From Rhizobium sp. R635 (GTDB lineage Bacteria > Pseudomonadota > Alphaproteobacteria > Rhizobiales > Rhizobiaceae), in assembly GCF_002211285.1 (NCBI RefSeq), contig NZ_LOKX01000004.1:124001-188000 (forward strand): 64,000 nucleotides of DNA. The letters are read 5' to 3'. Below, piece by piece: positions 1-10,409 of this stretch. Under the pieces are notes generated by a model, which saw nothing but the letters and a program-made list of their open reading frames with translations, was not told the origin of the DNA and searched no databases. The first letter of the stretch is position 1. Each line of letters starts with the position of its first letter. The translations under genes were made by a program, and so were the position numbers.

Positions 1-1089
1 CTTGTCGAACTGTCGGAATATTTCAAATTTCTGAACCTGTTCAGATATATTACCTTCCGCACGGGCGCCGCTCTCTTTACCTCCGCATTGATCGTGTTCC
101 TGTTCGGGCCGACGATCATCAATTCGCTGCGCATCCGCCAGGGCAAGGGCCAGCCGATCCGCGCCGACGGGCCGCAGACGCATTTCAAGAAGGCCGGCAC
201 GCCGACCATGGGCGGGCTGATGATCCTTGCCGGCATCGTCGGGGCGTCGCTGCTCTGGGCCGATCTTTCCAACGTCTATGTCGTCGCCACGCTGCTAGTG
301 ACGCTGGGCTTCGGCGCGATCGGCTTCTATGATGACTATCTCAAAGTGACCAAGCAGAGCCACAAGGGCTTCTCCGGCAAGGCGCGCCTCGGCATCGAGT
401 TCATCATAGCCGGCATCGCCGTCTACTTCATGATGCGCACCGCCCTTGCTTCAGGGACGGCCGGCTCGACCTTCGGTTCCTCGATCGCCTTTCCCTTCTT
501 CAAGGACTTCCTGATCAATCTCGGCATCATGTTCGTCGTCTTCGGCGGCTTCGTCATCGTCGGCGCCGGCAATGCCGTCAACCTGACGGACGGGCTCGAC
601 GGGCTTGCCATCGTGCCTGTCATGATCGCCGCAGCTTCCTTCGGCGTCATCGCCTATCTCGCCGGCAACGTGGTGTTTGCGAACTACCTGCAGATCAATT
701 TCGTGCCCGGTACCGGCGAGCTTGCCGTCGTGCTCGGCGCCGTCATCGGAGCCGGCCTCGGCTTCCTCTGGTTCAATGCGCCGCCGGCCGCCATCTTCAT
801 GGGCGATACCGGGTCTCTGGCGCTCGGCGGCACGATCGGCACCGTCGCCGTCGCCACCAAGCACGAGATCGTCATGGCGATCATCGGCGGCCTGTTCGTC
901 ATGGAGACGCTCTCGGTCATCATCCAGGTCGGCTTCTTTAAAATGACCGGCCGGCGCGTCTTCCTGATGGCGCCGATCCATCATCACTTCGAAAAGAAGG
1001 GCTGGACCGAGAGCCAGGTGGTCATCCGTTTCTGGATCATTGCGGTCGGTCTTGCCATGCTCGGCCTCTCGACGCTGAAGCTGCGGTGA
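1..1089 (+). CDS. mraY: MraY, phospho-MurNAc-pentapeptide transferase (5' partial)
   Basis: Transfers phospho-MurNAc-pentapeptide from UDP to undecaprenyl phosphate, making lipid I at the inner face of the cytoplasmic membrane. The frame is open from base 1 (it begins [14 protein letters not shown]), so the start codon lies just outside; about four residues seem to be missing against a rhizobial length I recall as about 366. Family marks seen are YDDYLK, the Asp-rich [21 protein letters not shown] and the C-terminal [12 protein letters not shown], in a strongly hydrophobic multi-pass protein. The TTG at 88 is internal and not a start. It is 7 nt upstream of murD and clearly in the same operon. 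Confidence 0.97.
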   Translation, partial: LVELSEYFKFLNLFRYITFRTGAALFTSALIVFLFGPTIINSLRIRQGKGQPIRADGPQTHFKKAGTPTMGGLMILAGIVGASLLWADLSNVYVVATLLVTLGFGAIGFYDDYLKVTKQSHKGFSGKARLGIEFIIAGIAVYFMMRTALASGTAGSTFGSSIAFPFFKDFLINLGIMFVVFGGFVIVGAGNAVNLTDGLDGLAIVPVMIAAASFGVIAYLAGNVVFANYLQINFVPGTGELAVVLGAVIGAGLGFLWFNAPPAAIFMGDTGSLALGGTIGTVAVATKHEIVMAIIGGLFVMETLSVIIQVGFFKMTGRRVFLMAPIHHHFEKKGWTESQVVIRFWIIAVGLAMLGLSTLKLR

Positions 1090-1096
1090 GGCGGCG

Positions 1097-2509
1097 ATGA
1101 TCCCGGTCACGACGCTCAAGGACAAGAAGGTCGCGCTCTTCGGGCTCGGCGGCTCCGGTTTTGCCACCGCCCGCGCGCTGATTGCGGGCGGCGCCGATGT
1201 GACCGCCTGGGACGACAATCCCGACAGCGTCGCCAAGGCTTCGGCTGATGGTATCCGGACGGAAGACCTGCACAGCATCGACTGGAGCCAGCAGGCGCTG
1301 TTCGTGTTGTCGCCCGGCGTGCCGCTCACCCATCCGAAACCGCACTGGACCGTCGATCTCGCGCGTGCGGCGGGCGTCGACATCGTCGGCGACGTCGAGC
1401 TCTTCGTGCGCGAGCGCCGCGCCCATGCGCCGGACTGCCCCTTCATCGCCATCACCGGCACCAACGGCAAGTCGACGACGACGGCGCTGATCGCCCATAT
1501 CCTGAAATCGGCGGGCTACGACACGCAGCTCGGCGGCAATATCGGCACGGCCGTGCTGACGCTCGATCCGCCGAAAGCGGGGCGTTATTTCGTCGTCGAA
1601 TGCTCGTCCTACCAGATCGATCTCGCGCCGACGCTGAACCCTTCGGCCGGCATCCTGCTCAACCTGACGCCCGATCATCTCGACCGTCACGGCACCATGC
1701 AGCATTATGCCGACGTCAAGGAGCGGCTGGTCGCCGGCAGCGATACCGCGATCGTCGGCATCGACGACAGCCATTCGGCGCTGATCGCCGACCGCGTCGA
1801 GCGGGCAGGCGTCAAGGTGGTGCGCATTTCGCGCCGCAACGTGGTGGCATCAGGCATTTATGCCGAGGGCACCAGGCTCGTTCAGGCCGCCGGTGGGGCC
1901 ATGCTGCCCTTTGCCGATCTGGACGGCATTCAGACGCTGCGCGGCAGCCACAATGCGCAGAACGCGGCGGCAGCGGTCGCCGCCTGCCTTGCGGTCGGGG
2001 TTTCCGCCGACGACATCCGCGCGGGCCTTGCCTCTTTTCCCGGCCTCAAGCATCGCATGCAGCCTGTGGGCAGACGCGGCCGCGTCGTCTTCGTCAACGA
2101 TTCCAAGGCGACGAACGCCGATGCGGCAGCGCCTGCGCTTTCGAGCTATGATCGCATCTACTGGATCGCCGGCGGCCTGCCGAAATCAGGCGGCATCACG
2201 ACGCTCGCCCCCTATTTCCCGCGCATCGCCAAGGCCTATCTGATCGGCGAGGCGGCGGCGGAATTCGCAGCCACCCTCGGCGAGGCCGTGCCTTACGAGA
2301 TCTCCGGCACGCTGGAGCGGGCGGTCGCGCATGCGGCGGCCGATGCGGAGCGTGACGAGAGCGGTTCTTCGGCGGTGATGTTATCCCCGGCTTGCGCAAG
2401 CTTCGACCAGTATAAGAACTTCGAAGTCAGGGGCGATGCCTTCGTCGGCCACGTGGCGGCGCTTGACGGAATGACGATGCTGATCGGTCCTGTAGCAGGA
2501 GAGAAATGA
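1097..2509 (+). CDS. murD: MurD, UDP-MurNAc-L-alanine:D-glutamate ligase
   Basis: Cytoplasmic ATP-dependent ligase that adds D-Glu to UDP-MurNAc-L-Ala. The 470-residue protein has an N-terminal Rossmann-like domain ([10 protein letters not shown], about residues 12-21), the Mur ligase P-loop GTNGKSTT (121-128), the central [11 protein letters not shown] motif, and a C-terminal domain with [10 protein letters not shown]. Length is normal for the family. The ATG follows mraY by 7 nt and the stop is 1 nt before the ftsW start, so the genes are translated from one transcript. Confidence 0.97.
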   Translation: MIPVTTLKDKKVALFGLGGSGFATARALIAGGADVTAWDDNPDSVAKASADGIRTEDLHSIDWSQQALFVLSPGVPLTHPKPHWTVDLARAAGVDIVGDVELFVRERRAHAPDCPFIAITGTNGKSTTTALIAHILKSAGYDTQLGGNIGTAVLTLDPPKAGRYFVVECSSYQIDLAPTLNPSAGILLNLTPDHLDRHGTMQHYADVKERLVAGSDTAIVGIDDSHSALIADRVERAGVKVVRISRRNVVASGIYAEGTRLVQAAGGAMLPFADLDGIQTLRGSHNAQNAAAAVAACLAVGVSADDIRAGLASFPGLKHRMQPVGRRGRVVFVNDSKATNADAAAPALSSYDRIYWIAGGLPKSGGITTLAPYFPRIAKAYLIGEAAAEFAATLGEAVPYEISGTLERAVAHAAADAERDESGSSAVMLSPACASFDQYKNFEVRGDAFVGHVAALDGMTMLIGPVAGEK

Positions 2510-2510
2510 C

Positions 2511-3665
2511 ATGGTAAGCCGCGCGGAACGTGGGCCTCTGGCCGATTGGTTCTGGACCATCGACCGCTTCTTCCTGGCGATGTTCATCTTCCTGATGGGC
2601 ATCGGCTTCATGCTGTCGTTTGCGGCATCTCCCGCAGTTGCCGAGCGCATCGGGCTCGAACCTTTCCACTTCGTCAAGCGCCATGCGGCCTTCATGATCC
2701 CCTCGATCGGCGTGATGCTCGGGCTGTCATTCCTGACGCCGCGCCAGGTGCGGCGCACCGCAATCCTGCTCCTCATCATCTCGCTGGCGATGATGGTGCT
2801 GGTTCTCTTCGTCGGGCAGGAGGTCAAGGGCGGCAGGCGCTGGATCTGGATCGCCGGCCTTTCCATTCAGCCGTCGGAATTCATGAAGCCCGCCTTCGTC
2901 GTCGTCTGCGCCTGGCTGTTTGCCGAGCATGCGCGCCAGCCCGAAATTCCCGGCAATCTGTTCGCCATCATCCTCTTCGGCATCGTTGCGGCCCTTCTCG
3001 TTGCGCAGCCCGATCTCGGCCAGACCATCCTGACGACGGCCGTCTGGGGCGGCATGTTCTTCATGGCCGGCATGCCGTGGATCTGGATCATGCTGCTCGG
3101 CATCGGCGGGGCCGGCGGCCTGCTCAGCGCTTATTACGTCTTCCCGCACGTTGCGCTCAGAATAGACAAGTTCATGACCGGCGAGGGCGACACGTTCCAG
3201 ATCGACACGGCGCGCGAGGCGATCATCCGCGGCAGCTGGTTCGGCCAGGGACCTGGCGAAGGCATCGTCAAGCGCATCATTCCGGATGCTCATACCGACT
3301 TCATCTTCTCGGTCGCGGCCGAGGAGTTCGGCATCGTCTTCTGCATGGCGCTCGTCGCGCTGTTTACCGTGCTGGTGCTGCGCGGCCTGTCGCATGCCTA
3401 TCGCGAGCGGAACGATTTCAACCGCTTCGCCGTCGCCGGCCTGGTGCTGCAGATGGGCATCCAGTCGATCATCAATATCGGCGTCAATCTGGAGCTGCTG
3501 CCGGCAAAGGGCATGACGCTGCCGCTGATTTCCTACGGCGGCTCGTCCATGGTGGCGATCTGCGTCACCGCCGGCTTCATCCTGGCGCTGACGCGCCATC
3601 GTCCGGAAAAACGTGCGCAGGACCGGAGCCTCTTCCGCGTTCCGCACGGCATGCCGGCGGAGTAA
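2511..3665 (+). CDS. ftsW: FtsW, SEDS-family septal peptidoglycan glycosyltransferase
   Basis: Multi-pass SEDS protein that polymerises lipid II at the division septum together with its partner class B PBP. It has 384 residues and about ten hydrophobic segments. SEDS signatures seen are KGGRRW (106-111), QPSEFMK (120-126) and PDAHTDFIF (258-266), whose Asp fits the catalytic Asp known from RodA. The C-terminal part carries LLPAKGMTLPLISYGGSS, the usual FtsW/RodA ending. The ATG lies 1 nt after the murD stop and murG begins 6 nt after this stop. Confidence 0.96.
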   Translation: MVSRAERGPLADWFWTIDRFFLAMFIFLMGIGFMLSFAASPAVAERIGLEPFHFVKRHAAFMIPSIGVMLGLSFLTPRQVRRTAILLLIISLAMMVLVLFVGQEVKGGRRWIWIAGLSIQPSEFMKPAFVVVCAWLFAEHARQPEIPGNLFAIILFGIVAALLVAQPDLGQTILTTAVWGGMFFMAGMPWIWIMLLGIGGAGGLLSAYYVFPHVALRIDKFMTGEGDTFQIDTAREAIIRGSWFGQGPGEGIVKRIIPDAHTDFIFSVAAEEFGIVFCMALVALFTVLVLRGLSHAYRERNDFNRFAVAGLVLQMGIQSIINIGVNLELLPAKGMTLPLISYGGSSMVAICVTAGFILALTRHRPEKRAQDRSLFRVPHGMPAE

Positions 3666-3671
3666 GAGACT

Positions 3672-4796
3672 ATGAGCAAAGGCATCGTTCTGCTTGCCGC
3701 CGGGGGAACCGGCGGCCATGTGTTCCCGGCGGAGGCGCTGGCCTTCAAGCTGAAGGAGCGCGGCTATTCGGTGCATCTGGTGACCGACAGCCGGGCCGAG
3801 CGTTATGCCGGCAAGTTCCCGGCCGAGGAAATCCATGTCGTGCCGTCGGCGACGATCGGCTCGAAGAACCCGGTTGCCGTCGCCCGTTCGCTATGGACGC
3901 TCTGGAGCGGCATGCGGGCGGCAAAGAGGCTGATCCAGCGGCTGAAGCCCGTCGTCGTCGTCGGTTTCGGCGGTTATCCCACCGTGCCGCCGCTGCTGGC
4001 CGCCACCCGGCTCGGCGTGCCCGCCATGATCCATGAGCAGAATGCCGTGATGGGCCGCGCCAACAAGGCGCTCGCGACCCGCGTGCAGGGCATTGCCGGC
4101 GGCTTCCTGCCGGAGGGCGGCGCTGCCTTTCCCGACAAGACGGTGACGACGGGCAATCCCGTTCGCCCGGCGATCATTGCCGCGGCGGAGGTGCCCTATA
4201 CGCCCTCGCAGCCCGGCGAGGCCTTCAATCTCGTCGTCTTCGGCGGCAGCCAGGGTGCGCAATATTTCTCCAAGGCGCTGCCGACAGCGATCAGCCTGCT
4301 CGACGACGCGCTTCGAGTGCGTCTGCGCATCACCCAGCAGGTGCGCCCGGAAGATATGGAGATGGTCAGCGGCTGCGTCGCCAGGCTGGAGATGGGAGCC
4401 GATATCGCGCCCTTCTTCACCGACATGGCGGAGCGGCTGGCGAAAGCGCATCTGGTGATCTGCCGCTCCGGCGCGTCCACGGTTTCGGAAATCTCCGTGA
4501 TCGGGCGCCCGGCCGTGCTGGTGCCTTATCCGCATGCGCTCGACCACGATCAGGCGGCCAATGCCGCGGCGCTCGCCGCGACCGGCGGAGCGAAGGTGAT
4601 CGCACAGTCGGAGCTTTCGCCCGAACGCATCGCCTCCATTCTGGGCCATGTGATGAACGACCCGGAAAAGCTTGCCGGCATGGCGGCTGCGGCGAAACTC
4701 GCCGGAAAACCTGATGCGGCGAACTTGCTTGCCGACATGGTTGAGGCTATTGCCGCCGGACGGACAATAGCGGAATTCAAGAGGACACGCGCATGA
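3672..4796 (+). CDS. murG: MurG, lipid II-forming GlcNAc transferase
   Basis: GT28/GT-B enzyme that adds GlcNAc from UDP-GlcNAc to lipid I, giving lipid II on the cytoplasmic membrane face. The 374-residue protein has the N-terminal glycine-rich GGTGGH (11-16), [11 protein letters not shown], an [11 protein letters not shown] segment and the C-terminal donor-site stretch [12 protein letters not shown] followed by [14 protein letters not shown]. The start follows ftsW by 6 nt. The stop overlaps the murC start by 4 nt (ATGA), which indicates translational coupling. Confidence 0.97.
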   Translation: MSKGIVLLAAGGTGGHVFPAEALAFKLKERGYSVHLVTDSRAERYAGKFPAEEIHVVPSATIGSKNPVAVARSLWTLWSGMRAAKRLIQRLKPVVVVGFGGYPTVPPLLAATRLGVPAMIHEQNAVMGRANKALATRVQGIAGGFLPEGGAAFPDKTVTTGNPVRPAIIAAAEVPYTPSQPGEAFNLVVFGGSQGAQYFSKALPTAISLLDDALRVRLRITQQVRPEDMEMVSGCVARLEMGADIAPFFTDMAERLAKAHLVICRSGASTVSEISVIGRPAVLVPYPHALDHDQAANAAALAATGGAKVIAQSELSPERIASILGHVMNDPEKLAGMAAAAKLAGKPDAANLLADMVEAIAAGRTIAEFKRTRA

Positions 4797-6208
4797 AACT
4801 GCCGAAGGCGATCGGTCTCGTCCATTTCATCGGCATCGGCGGTATCGGCATGAGCGGTATCGCCGAGGTGCTGCACAATCTCGGCCATAAGGTGCAGGGA
4901 TCGGACCAGTCCGACAGCGCCAACGTCCAGCGCCTGCGCGACAAGGGCATCGAGGTCTCCGTCGGCCATCGGGCCGAGAACCTGGGTGACGCCGAAGTCG
5001 TCGTCGTTTCCACCGCGATCAAGAAGAGCAATCCGGAACTCATCGCCGCGCGCGAAAAGCTGCTGCCGGTGGTGCGCCGCGCCGAAATGCTCGCCGAGCT
5101 GATGCGTTTCCGCAATGCGATCGCCATCGGCGGCACGCATGGCAAGACGACGACGACCTCGCTGGTCGCGACCCTGCTCGAAGCCGGCGGCCTCGATCCG
5201 ACCGTCATCAACGGCGGCATCATCAATGCCTACGGCACCAATGCCCGCATGGGCGAGGGCGAGTGGATGGTTGTCGAGGCCGACGAATCGGACGGCACCT
5301 TCCTGAAACTTCCGGCCGATGTCGCCGTCATCACCAATATCGACCCCGAGCATCTCGACCATTACGGCAATTTCGATGCCGTGCGCGCCGCCTTCCGGCA
5401 GTTCGTCGAGAATGTGCCGTTCTACGGCTTCGGCGTCATGTGCCTCGATCATCCCGAGGTGCAGGCGCTGGTGGGCCGCATCGAGGACCGCAAGATCATT
5501 ACCTATGGCGAGAACCCGCAGGCCGACGTGCGCTTCAAGAATGTGCGCATCGACGGCACGCGCTCGATCTTCGACGTCGAAATCCGCCGCCGCCGCACCG
5601 GCCAGGTGATCGAGCTCAAGGGGCTGGTCATGCCGATGCCCGGGCGCCACAATATTTCGAATGCGACGGCTGCGATCGCGGTTGCCAACCGGCTCGGCAT
5701 ATCGAATGCCGATATCGCCAAGGGGCTTGCTTCCTTCGGCGGCGTCAAGCGCCGCTTCACGCTGACCGGCGAATGGAACGGCGTGCAGATCTTCGACGAT
5801 TACGGCCACCACCCCGTCGAGATCAAGGCGGTGCTGAAGGCTGCGCGCGAAGCCTGCAAGGGGCGCATCATCGCGGTCCACCAGCCGCATCGCTACAGCC
5901 GCCTGGCGAGCCTGTTCGAGGAATTCGCCGCCTGCTTCAACGATGCCGACAGTATTTTCCTGGCGCCGGTCTATGCCGCGGGCGAAGATCCGATCGAAGG
6001 CATGGATTCCCAGTCGCTCGTCTCGCGCATCAAATCCGGCGGTCATCGCGACGCGCGCTTCCTCGCTTCGGCGGAACTTCTGCCGCAGATGGTTGCGGAG
6101 GTTGCAAAGCCTGGCGATTTCGTGGTTCTGTTGGGGGCTGGGAGCATCACATCCTGGGCAGCGGCGCTGCCCAAGCAACTGGAAGGCCTATCGGGAAAGT
6201 CCGCATGA
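4793..6208 (+). CDS. murC: MurC, UDP-MurNAc:L-alanine ligase
   Basis: Catalyses the first amino-acid addition to UDP-MurNAc. The 471 residues show an N-terminal nucleotide-binding motif ([14 protein letters not shown], 12-25), the Mur ligase P-loop GTHGKTTTT (114-122), EADESDGTF and the C-terminal DDYGHHPVE and HQPHRYSR motifs typical of MurC. It overlaps murG by 4 nt at the 5' end and murB by 4 nt at the 3' end, in the middle of a tightly coupled cell-wall operon. Confidence 0.97.
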   Translation: MKLPKAIGLVHFIGIGGIGMSGIAEVLHNLGHKVQGSDQSDSANVQRLRDKGIEVSVGHRAENLGDAEVVVVSTAIKKSNPELIAAREKLLPVVRRAEMLAELMRFRNAIAIGGTHGKTTTTSLVATLLEAGGLDPTVINGGIINAYGTNARMGEGEWMVVEADESDGTFLKLPADVAVITNIDPEHLDHYGNFDAVRAAFRQFVENVPFYGFGVMCLDHPEVQALVGRIEDRKIITYGENPQADVRFKNVRIDGTRSIFDVEIRRRRTGQVIELKGLVMPMPGRHNISNATAAIAVANRLGISNADIAKGLASFGGVKRRFTLTGEWNGVQIFDDYGHHPVEIKAVLKAAREACKGRIIAVHQPHRYSRLASLFEEFAACFNDADSIFLAPVYAAGEDPIEGMDSQSLVSRIKSGGHRDARFLASAELLPQMVAEVAKPGDFVVLLGAGSITSWAAALPKQLEGLSGKSA

Positions 6209-7179
6209 AACAGGTGAATGGGGAAAAGCTTCTCGCGTCTTTGGGAGACGGTGTAAAGGATATCCGCGGCCGCATCACGCCGGATGCCCCCATGGACCGC
6301 GTCACCTGGTTCCGGGCCGGCGGTTTGGCCGAGCTGATGTTCCAGCCGCATGACGTCGACGATCTCATCGCCTTCCTGAAGATCCTGCCGGAAGAAGTGC
6401 CGCTGACGGTGGTCGGCGTCGGCTCGAACATCCTGGTGCGCGACGGCGGCATTCCGGGCGTCGTGCTGCGCCTCTCGGCCAAGGGCTTCGGCTTCGTCGA
6501 GCTTGCCGGCGAAAACCGCATTCTCGCCGGCGCCATCTGCCCGGACAAGCATGTGGCGGCGATGGCGATGGATAACGGCATCGGCGGCTTCCATTTCTAT
6601 TACGGCATCCCCGGCGGTATCGGCGGCGCGGCGCGCATGAATGCCGGAGCCAACGGCGTGGAGACGCGCGAGCGGGTGATCGAGGTGAACGCTGTCGACC
6701 GCAAGGGCAACAAGCATGTGCTTTCCAATGCCGAGATGGGCTATTCCTACCGGCATTCCGCAGCACCCGCCGACCTGATCTTCACCTCCGTGCTGTTCGA
6801 GGGTTATCCCGAGGATCGCGCCCAGATCCGCGCCGAAATGGATGCGGTGCGCAATCATCGCGAGACGGTGCAGCCGATTCGCGAAAAGACCGGCGGCTCG
6901 ACCTTCAAGAACCCGGAGGGTCATTCGGCCTGGAAGCTGATCGACGAGTCAGACTGCCGCGGCCTGGTGATCGGCGGCGCGCAAATGTCGTCGCTTCACT
7001 GCAACTTCATGATCAACATGGGGCAGGCGACCGGCTACGATCTCGAATATCTCGGCGAGCAGGTGCGCCGCGAGGTCTTCGAGAAACAGGGCATCAAGCT
7101 CGAATGGGAAATCAAGCGCCTCGGCGTCTTCATGCCCGGCCGCGAAGTGCGCCCATTCCAGGGCGTGACGAGCGAATAG
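6205..7179 (+). CDS. murB: MurB, UDP-N-acetylenolpyruvoylglucosamine reductase
   Basis: FAD- and NADPH-dependent reductase that makes UDP-MurNAc. The frame is open far upstream inside murC, but the real start is the ATG at 6205 that overlaps the murC stop (ATGA), giving 324 residues ([10 protein letters not shown]). Seen: the FAD-binding [38 protein letters not shown], the [10 protein letters not shown] motif and a C-terminal segment with the conserved Glu (LEWEIKRLG). This is the last gene of the first dcw block; a gene on the opposite strand begins 3 nt downstream. Confidence 0.96.
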   Translation: MKQVNGEKLLASLGDGVKDIRGRITPDAPMDRVTWFRAGGLAELMFQPHDVDDLIAFLKILPEEVPLTVVGVGSNILVRDGGIPGVVLRLSAKGFGFVELAGENRILAGAICPDKHVAAMAMDNGIGGFHFYYGIPGGIGGAARMNAGANGVETRERVIEVNAVDRKGNKHVLSNAEMGYSYRHSAAPADLIFTSVLFEGYPEDRAQIRAEMDAVRNHRETVQPIREKTGGSTFKNPEGHSAWKLIDESDCRGLVIGGAQMSSLHCNFMINMGQATGYDLEYLGEQVRREVFEKQGIKLEWEIKRLGVFMPGREVRPFQGVTSE

Positions 7180-7182
7180 TAG

Positions 7183-8112
7183 CTATTTCACCGCCAGTTT
7201 CAGGCCTTCGCGCGGGGTGACGACGGGCGACCAGCCGAGAAGCTCGCGCGCCCGGGATATGTCGACCTGCAGCGAGCCGCAAAGGCGCTGGTAGACGGCT
7301 TCCTTCCCAAATGCCTTCGCCGCCATGTGCAGCAGCGCAGGCGGAAAGGGGACCAGCATCGGCTTGACGCCGAGCCCTGCGGCAACTCCCCTGATGAGCT
7401 CCGGTGTCGAGAGATCCTCGCCGTCCCCGGCAAGGAAAGTCTCGCCCGCGGCGGCGGGATGGCGCATGCAGGTGATGATCAGATCGACGAGATTTTGCAC
7501 CGCGACCAATGTGCGGCGGTTCGTCAGCGAAGCGAAGGGGAGCGGCAGTTTTCTGCGGACGAGACTGACGAGCAGGGCGAAGTTGCCGCGTGCGCCGGGG
7601 CCATAGACCAGCGGCGGGCGGATGACGACGACTTCCATGCCGGTGCGCGCCGCGATTTCGCGCAGGCCGATTTCGCATTCCAGCTTCGAAATGCCATAGG
7701 GATCGATCGGCTTCGGCGTGTCGTCATGGCGGAACGGCCGGTCGTTCTCTTCCCCGTTGACCTTGATGGTGCTGATGAAGACGAATCTCTTCACGCCTGA
7801 TCGGGCGGCCTGTTCGGCGAGATTGAGTGTCGCGGCGGTGTTGGTCCGGCGGAATTCCGCTAGCGGATCGGCCGCGCGGTCGTTCATGATGTGAACGCGG
7901 GCGGCGAGGTGGACGATGACGTCGACGCCTTCAAGCGCCGTGGCCCAGTCGGTCCCCTCGGTTATATCAATCGGAAGATGCCCGACATCAGGCGGGAAGG
8001 CAGAGGTCCGCGATCTCGTAGTCACCACGAGGTCGCAAGTCTTCTCTGCCTGCAGCCGTTCGACAAGCGGGCTACCGACGAAGCCGGCGGCGCCGGTGAC
8101 GAGGCAACGCAT
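7183..8112 (-). CDS. NAD-dependent epimerase/dehydratase (extended SDR)
   Basis: Extended short-chain dehydrogenase/reductase of the NAD-dependent epimerase/dehydratase type; it probably acts on a nucleotide sugar, substrate unknown. I chose the ATG at 8112 because an AAGGAGA ribosome site sits about 6 nt upstream and the nucleotide-binding VTGAAGFVGSPL then starts at residue 5; the frame could run up to 8217. It has 309 residues, a Ser (VFISTIKVNGE) and the YGISK (YxxxK) active site, and the PPLVYGPGARGNF motif of sugar epimerases. It lies between murB and ddl on the opposite strand, ends 3 nt from the murB stop, and interrupts the division cluster. Function in wall or surface sugar metabolism is only a guess. 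Confidence 0.88.
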   Translation of the reverse strand: MRCLVTGAAGFVGSPLVERLQAEKTCDLVVTTRSRTSAFPPDVGHLPIDITEGTDWATALEGVDVIVHLAARVHIMNDRAADPLAEFRRTNTAATLNLAEQAARSGVKRFVFISTIKVNGEENDRPFRHDDTPKPIDPYGISKLECEIGLREIAARTGMEVVVIRPPLVYGPGARGNFALLVSLVRRKLPLPFASLTNRRTLVAVQNLVDLIITCMRHPAAAGETFLAGDGEDLSTPELIRGVAAGLGVKPMLVPFPPALLHMAAKAFGKEAVYQRLCGSLQVDISRARELLGWSPVVTPREGLKLAVK

Positions 8113-8274
8113 GATCTTCTCCTTGCTCACCCATGGGCCTTCGCTAACCGGAAGCGATATCGGCATCAACAGAAAAGCGGCGACGGCCGGGTGATGCGGC
8201 TCCCTCGCATTAATCAAATCGAGATGCCGGCTTCCGCCTCACTGTTGCCGGTATCCGGCGGAGAGATGGCATCC

Positions 8275-8329
8275 GATTCCCCTGGCTGATTCCATCGCGG
8301 GTGAGCGCGGTTGGATATGCCGTTGAATC
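8275..8329. promoter_or_regulatory. cluster of three GANTC (CcrM methylation) sites
   Basis: GATTC at 8275-8279, GATTC at 8288-8292 and GAATC at 8325-8329 lie within 55 bp. GANTC is the target of the cell-cycle methyltransferase CcrM in alphaproteobacteria. Random expectation is about one site per 256 bp at equal base composition, so the clustering in a division-gene promoter region is notable. A role is inferred. Confidence 0.45.
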
Positions 8330-8439
8330 CATGGTGTTTTTCGTTTCCGCTCGGGTTCGTTTTCGGATGGCGAGGGGATGGCCGCACGATGAGCAAAAGG
8401 TAAAGGGGCGCCAAGTTTCGGGGAAAGAGTTAACGAAAG

Positions 8440-8458
8440 TAAACACTTCATTAACCAT
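8440..8458 (+). promoter_or_regulatory. CtrA-like box upstream of ddl-ftsQAZ
   Basis: The sequence TAAA-N7-TTAACC at 8440-8456 matches the CtrA consensus TTAA-N7-TTAAC with one mismatch in the left half. The right half reads TTAACCAT (8451-8458), which is also the form I recall for CtrA half-sites. It lies about 105-120 nt before the ddl start. Caulobacter ftsQA is CtrA-controlled, so the position makes sense; binding here is not shown. Confidence 0.45.
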
Positions 8459-8562
8459 AATGATGCTCTAATGCATGCAAGGCCGGACAAAGGCCTGAAA
8501 CGGCGCAGACAGCTTCGCGCAAGCGTCGGTTTTAAAAGTGGAAGTTATTTTTGGGGGTGTTG

Positions 8563-9489
8563 ATGAGTCGCAAGCATGTCGCTGTCCTGATGGGCGGATT
8601 TTCCTCGGAAAGGCCCGTCAGCCTTTCCTCGGGAAAGGCTTGCGCAGAAGCCCTCGAAGCCGAAGGCTTCAAGGTGACGGTGATTGACGTTGCCCGCGAT
8701 GTTTCCGAGAAGCTTGCCGCGTTGAAGCCCGATGTCGTCTTCAACGCGCTTCATGGGCCGTTCGGCGAGGACGGCACCATTCAAGGCATCCTTGAATATC
8801 TGGAGATCCCTTATACGCATTCGGGCGTGCTTGCCTCGGCTCTGGCGATGGACAAGAGCAAGGCGAAGCGTGTGGCCGCGGCAGCCGGCATTCCAGTCGC
8901 CGAATCGCAGGTGATCAACCGTTTTGCCTTTCCGTCGACCCATCCGATGAAGCCTCCTTACGTTGTGAAGCCGGTGCGCGAGGGATCGAGCTTCGGCGTC
9001 GTCATCGTCACGGAAGATCAGACGCATCCGCCCCAGGTCGTCAGTTCCCCCGAATGGCGCTACGGCGAGGAGGTGCTGGTCGAGCGCTATGTTTACGGCC
9101 GCGAGCTGACCTGCGGCGTCATGGGCGATGTCGCGCTCGGCGTCACGGAGGTGGTGCCGCAGGGACACAATTTTTATGATTACGATTCCAAGTATGCCGC
9201 AGGCGGTTCAAAACACGTCATCCCGGCGAAAATTTCACCGAATATTTACCAAAAAATACAAACATTGGCCCTAAGGGCGCATCAGGCAATCGGTTGCCGC
9301 GGCGTCAGTCGGTCCGACTTTCGTTACGACGATCGTTTCTCCGAAGACGGCGAAATCATCTGGCTGGAGGTCAATACCCAGCCCGGCATGACTCCAACCT
9401 CGCTCGTGCCCGAAATGGCCGGTCATGCCGGCTATTCCTTTGGTGAGTTTCTCCGGTGGATGGTGGAGGACGCGTCTTGTTTGCGTTGA
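8563..9489 (+). CDS. ddl: Ddl, D-alanine--D-alanine ligase
   Basis: ATP-grasp enzyme that makes the D-Ala-D-Ala end of the peptidoglycan stem peptide. The ATG at 8563 follows a GGGGGTG ribosome site and gives 308 residues; a TTG 12 nt upstream is less likely. Seen: the N-terminal [17 protein letters not shown], the ATP-binding [32 protein letters not shown] and the metal-binding [15 protein letters not shown] near the C-terminus. It heads the second dcw block, and ftsQ starts inside its 3' end. Confidence 0.95.
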   Translation: MSRKHVAVLMGGFSSERPVSLSSGKACAEALEAEGFKVTVIDVARDVSEKLAALKPDVVFNALHGPFGEDGTIQGILEYLEIPYTHSGVLASALAMDKSKAKRVAAAAGIPVAESQVINRFAFPSTHPMKPPYVVKPVREGSSFGVVIVTEDQTHPPQVVSSPEWRYGEEVLVERYVYGRELTCGVMGDVALGVTEVVPQGHNFYDYDSKYAAGGSKHVIPAKISPNIYQKIQTLALRAHQAIGCRGVSRSDFRYDDRFSEDGEIIWLEVNTQPGMTPTSLVPEMAGHAGYSFGEFLRWMVEDASCLR

Positions 9490-10409
9490 CGGTCAAGAGG
9501 ATAGGGCGTCCCAGCCATCATGCCGTGCTTCCGGTCATGGAAGCCGAAGAGCGGTTCGTCCTGCCGCGCCCGCTGCGCCGCGTCACGCGCTTCCTGATCA
9601 GCCTCGGCAGCGGCCGCATCTACATTCCCGCCCATACGGGCACGGTGTCGGCGCTCGCCTTCCTGGCTGCGACCGGCCTCTACGGCATGTCGCTCGGCGG
9701 TCATACGGAAGCCGTCGCGCAGGCGACGACGACGGCTGCGGGTTTTGCGATTGAAGACGTGAAGGTCTCCGGCAATTCGGAAACCTCCGAAATCGAGATC
9801 CTGCAACTGATCGGCCTCGACGGCACGACCTCGCTGGTCGCGCTCGATGTCGATGCCGCCCGCCGGAAGATCGCGCATCTTCCCTGGGTGGAGAGTGTCG
9901 AGGTCCGCAAGATCTATCCGAAGACGATCGAGGTGAAGCTCAAGGAGCGCCAGGCCTATGCGATCTGGCAGCACGGGCAGGAGCTTTCGTTGATCGAGAA
10001 GAACGGCAGCGTCATTGCGCCGCTGCGCGACAACAAGTTTTCGGCGCTGCCGCTGGTCGTCGGCCGCGACGCCGAAACCGCAGCGGCTTCGCTCGACGAC
10101 GCCTTCTCGAAGTGGCCCGACGTGAAGGCCCGCGTGAAGGCCTATGTCTGGATATCGGGCCGTCGCTGGGACCTGCACATGGATAACGGCGTCATCGTCA
10201 AGCTGCCGGAAGACGGCATCGATCAGGCGCTGGCGACGCTTTCGAAGTTCGACAAACAGCATCAGCTCCTGGAGCGCGACATCGCTGCCGTCGATCTGAG
10301 GCTGCCCGACAGGACCGCGATCCAGCTGACGCCGGAAGCGGCGGTCCGCAGGCAGGCGGCAGTGACGGAGCGTACGAAGGAATTGAAGAAGTCGGGGCAG
10401 AATATATGA
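9477..10409 (+). CDS. ftsQ: FtsQ, division protein (bitopic, POTRA domain)
   Basis: Bitopic inner-membrane divisome protein that links FtsB/FtsL to the septal synthase. I place the start at the TTG at 9477: GGAGGA lies 6 nt upstream and the coding start overlaps the end of ddl by 13 nt; a GTG at 9456 is also in frame. The 310-residue product has a charged cytoplasmic N-terminus, one membrane segment near residues 50-70 ([18 protein letters not shown]) and a POTRA-like domain beginning [16 protein letters not shown]. The C-terminal half (beta domain) is typical. Its stop overlaps ftsA by 4 nt. Confidence 0.92.
   Translation: MFALTVKRIGRPSHHAVLPVMEAEERFVLPRPLRRVTRFLISLGSGRIYIPAHTGTVSALAFLAATGLYGMSLGGHTEAVAQATTTAAGFAIEDVKVSGNSETSEIEILQLIGLDGTTSLVALDVDAARRKIAHLPWVESVEVRKIYPKTIEVKLKERQAYAIWQHGQELSLIEKNGSVIAPLRDNKFSALPLVVGRDAETAAASLDDAFSKWPDVKARVKAYVWISGRRWDLHMDNGVIVKLPEDGIDQALATLSKFDKQHQLLERDIAAVDLRLPDRTAIQLTPEAAVRRQAAVTERTKELKKSGQNI

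Larger units (their letters stand above)
8113..8562. other. 450-bp intergenic regulatory region upstream of ddl-ftsQAZ
   Basis: This gap separates the divergent epimerase and ddl genes and must carry the promoters of both. It holds three GANTC sites (8275, 8288, 8325) and a CtrA-like box (8440-8456), annotated separately. The part from about 8420 to 8480 is AT-richer than its surroundings. I see no convincing gene in it. Confidence 0.6.

Noticed and set aside
2546..4036. 496-residue forward frame across ftsW and murG
   Set aside because: Out-of-frame shadow of two well-supported genes.
5263..6204. possible N-terminal extension of MurB
   Set aside because: It lies inside murC in another frame; the ATGA overlap at 6205 marks the real start.
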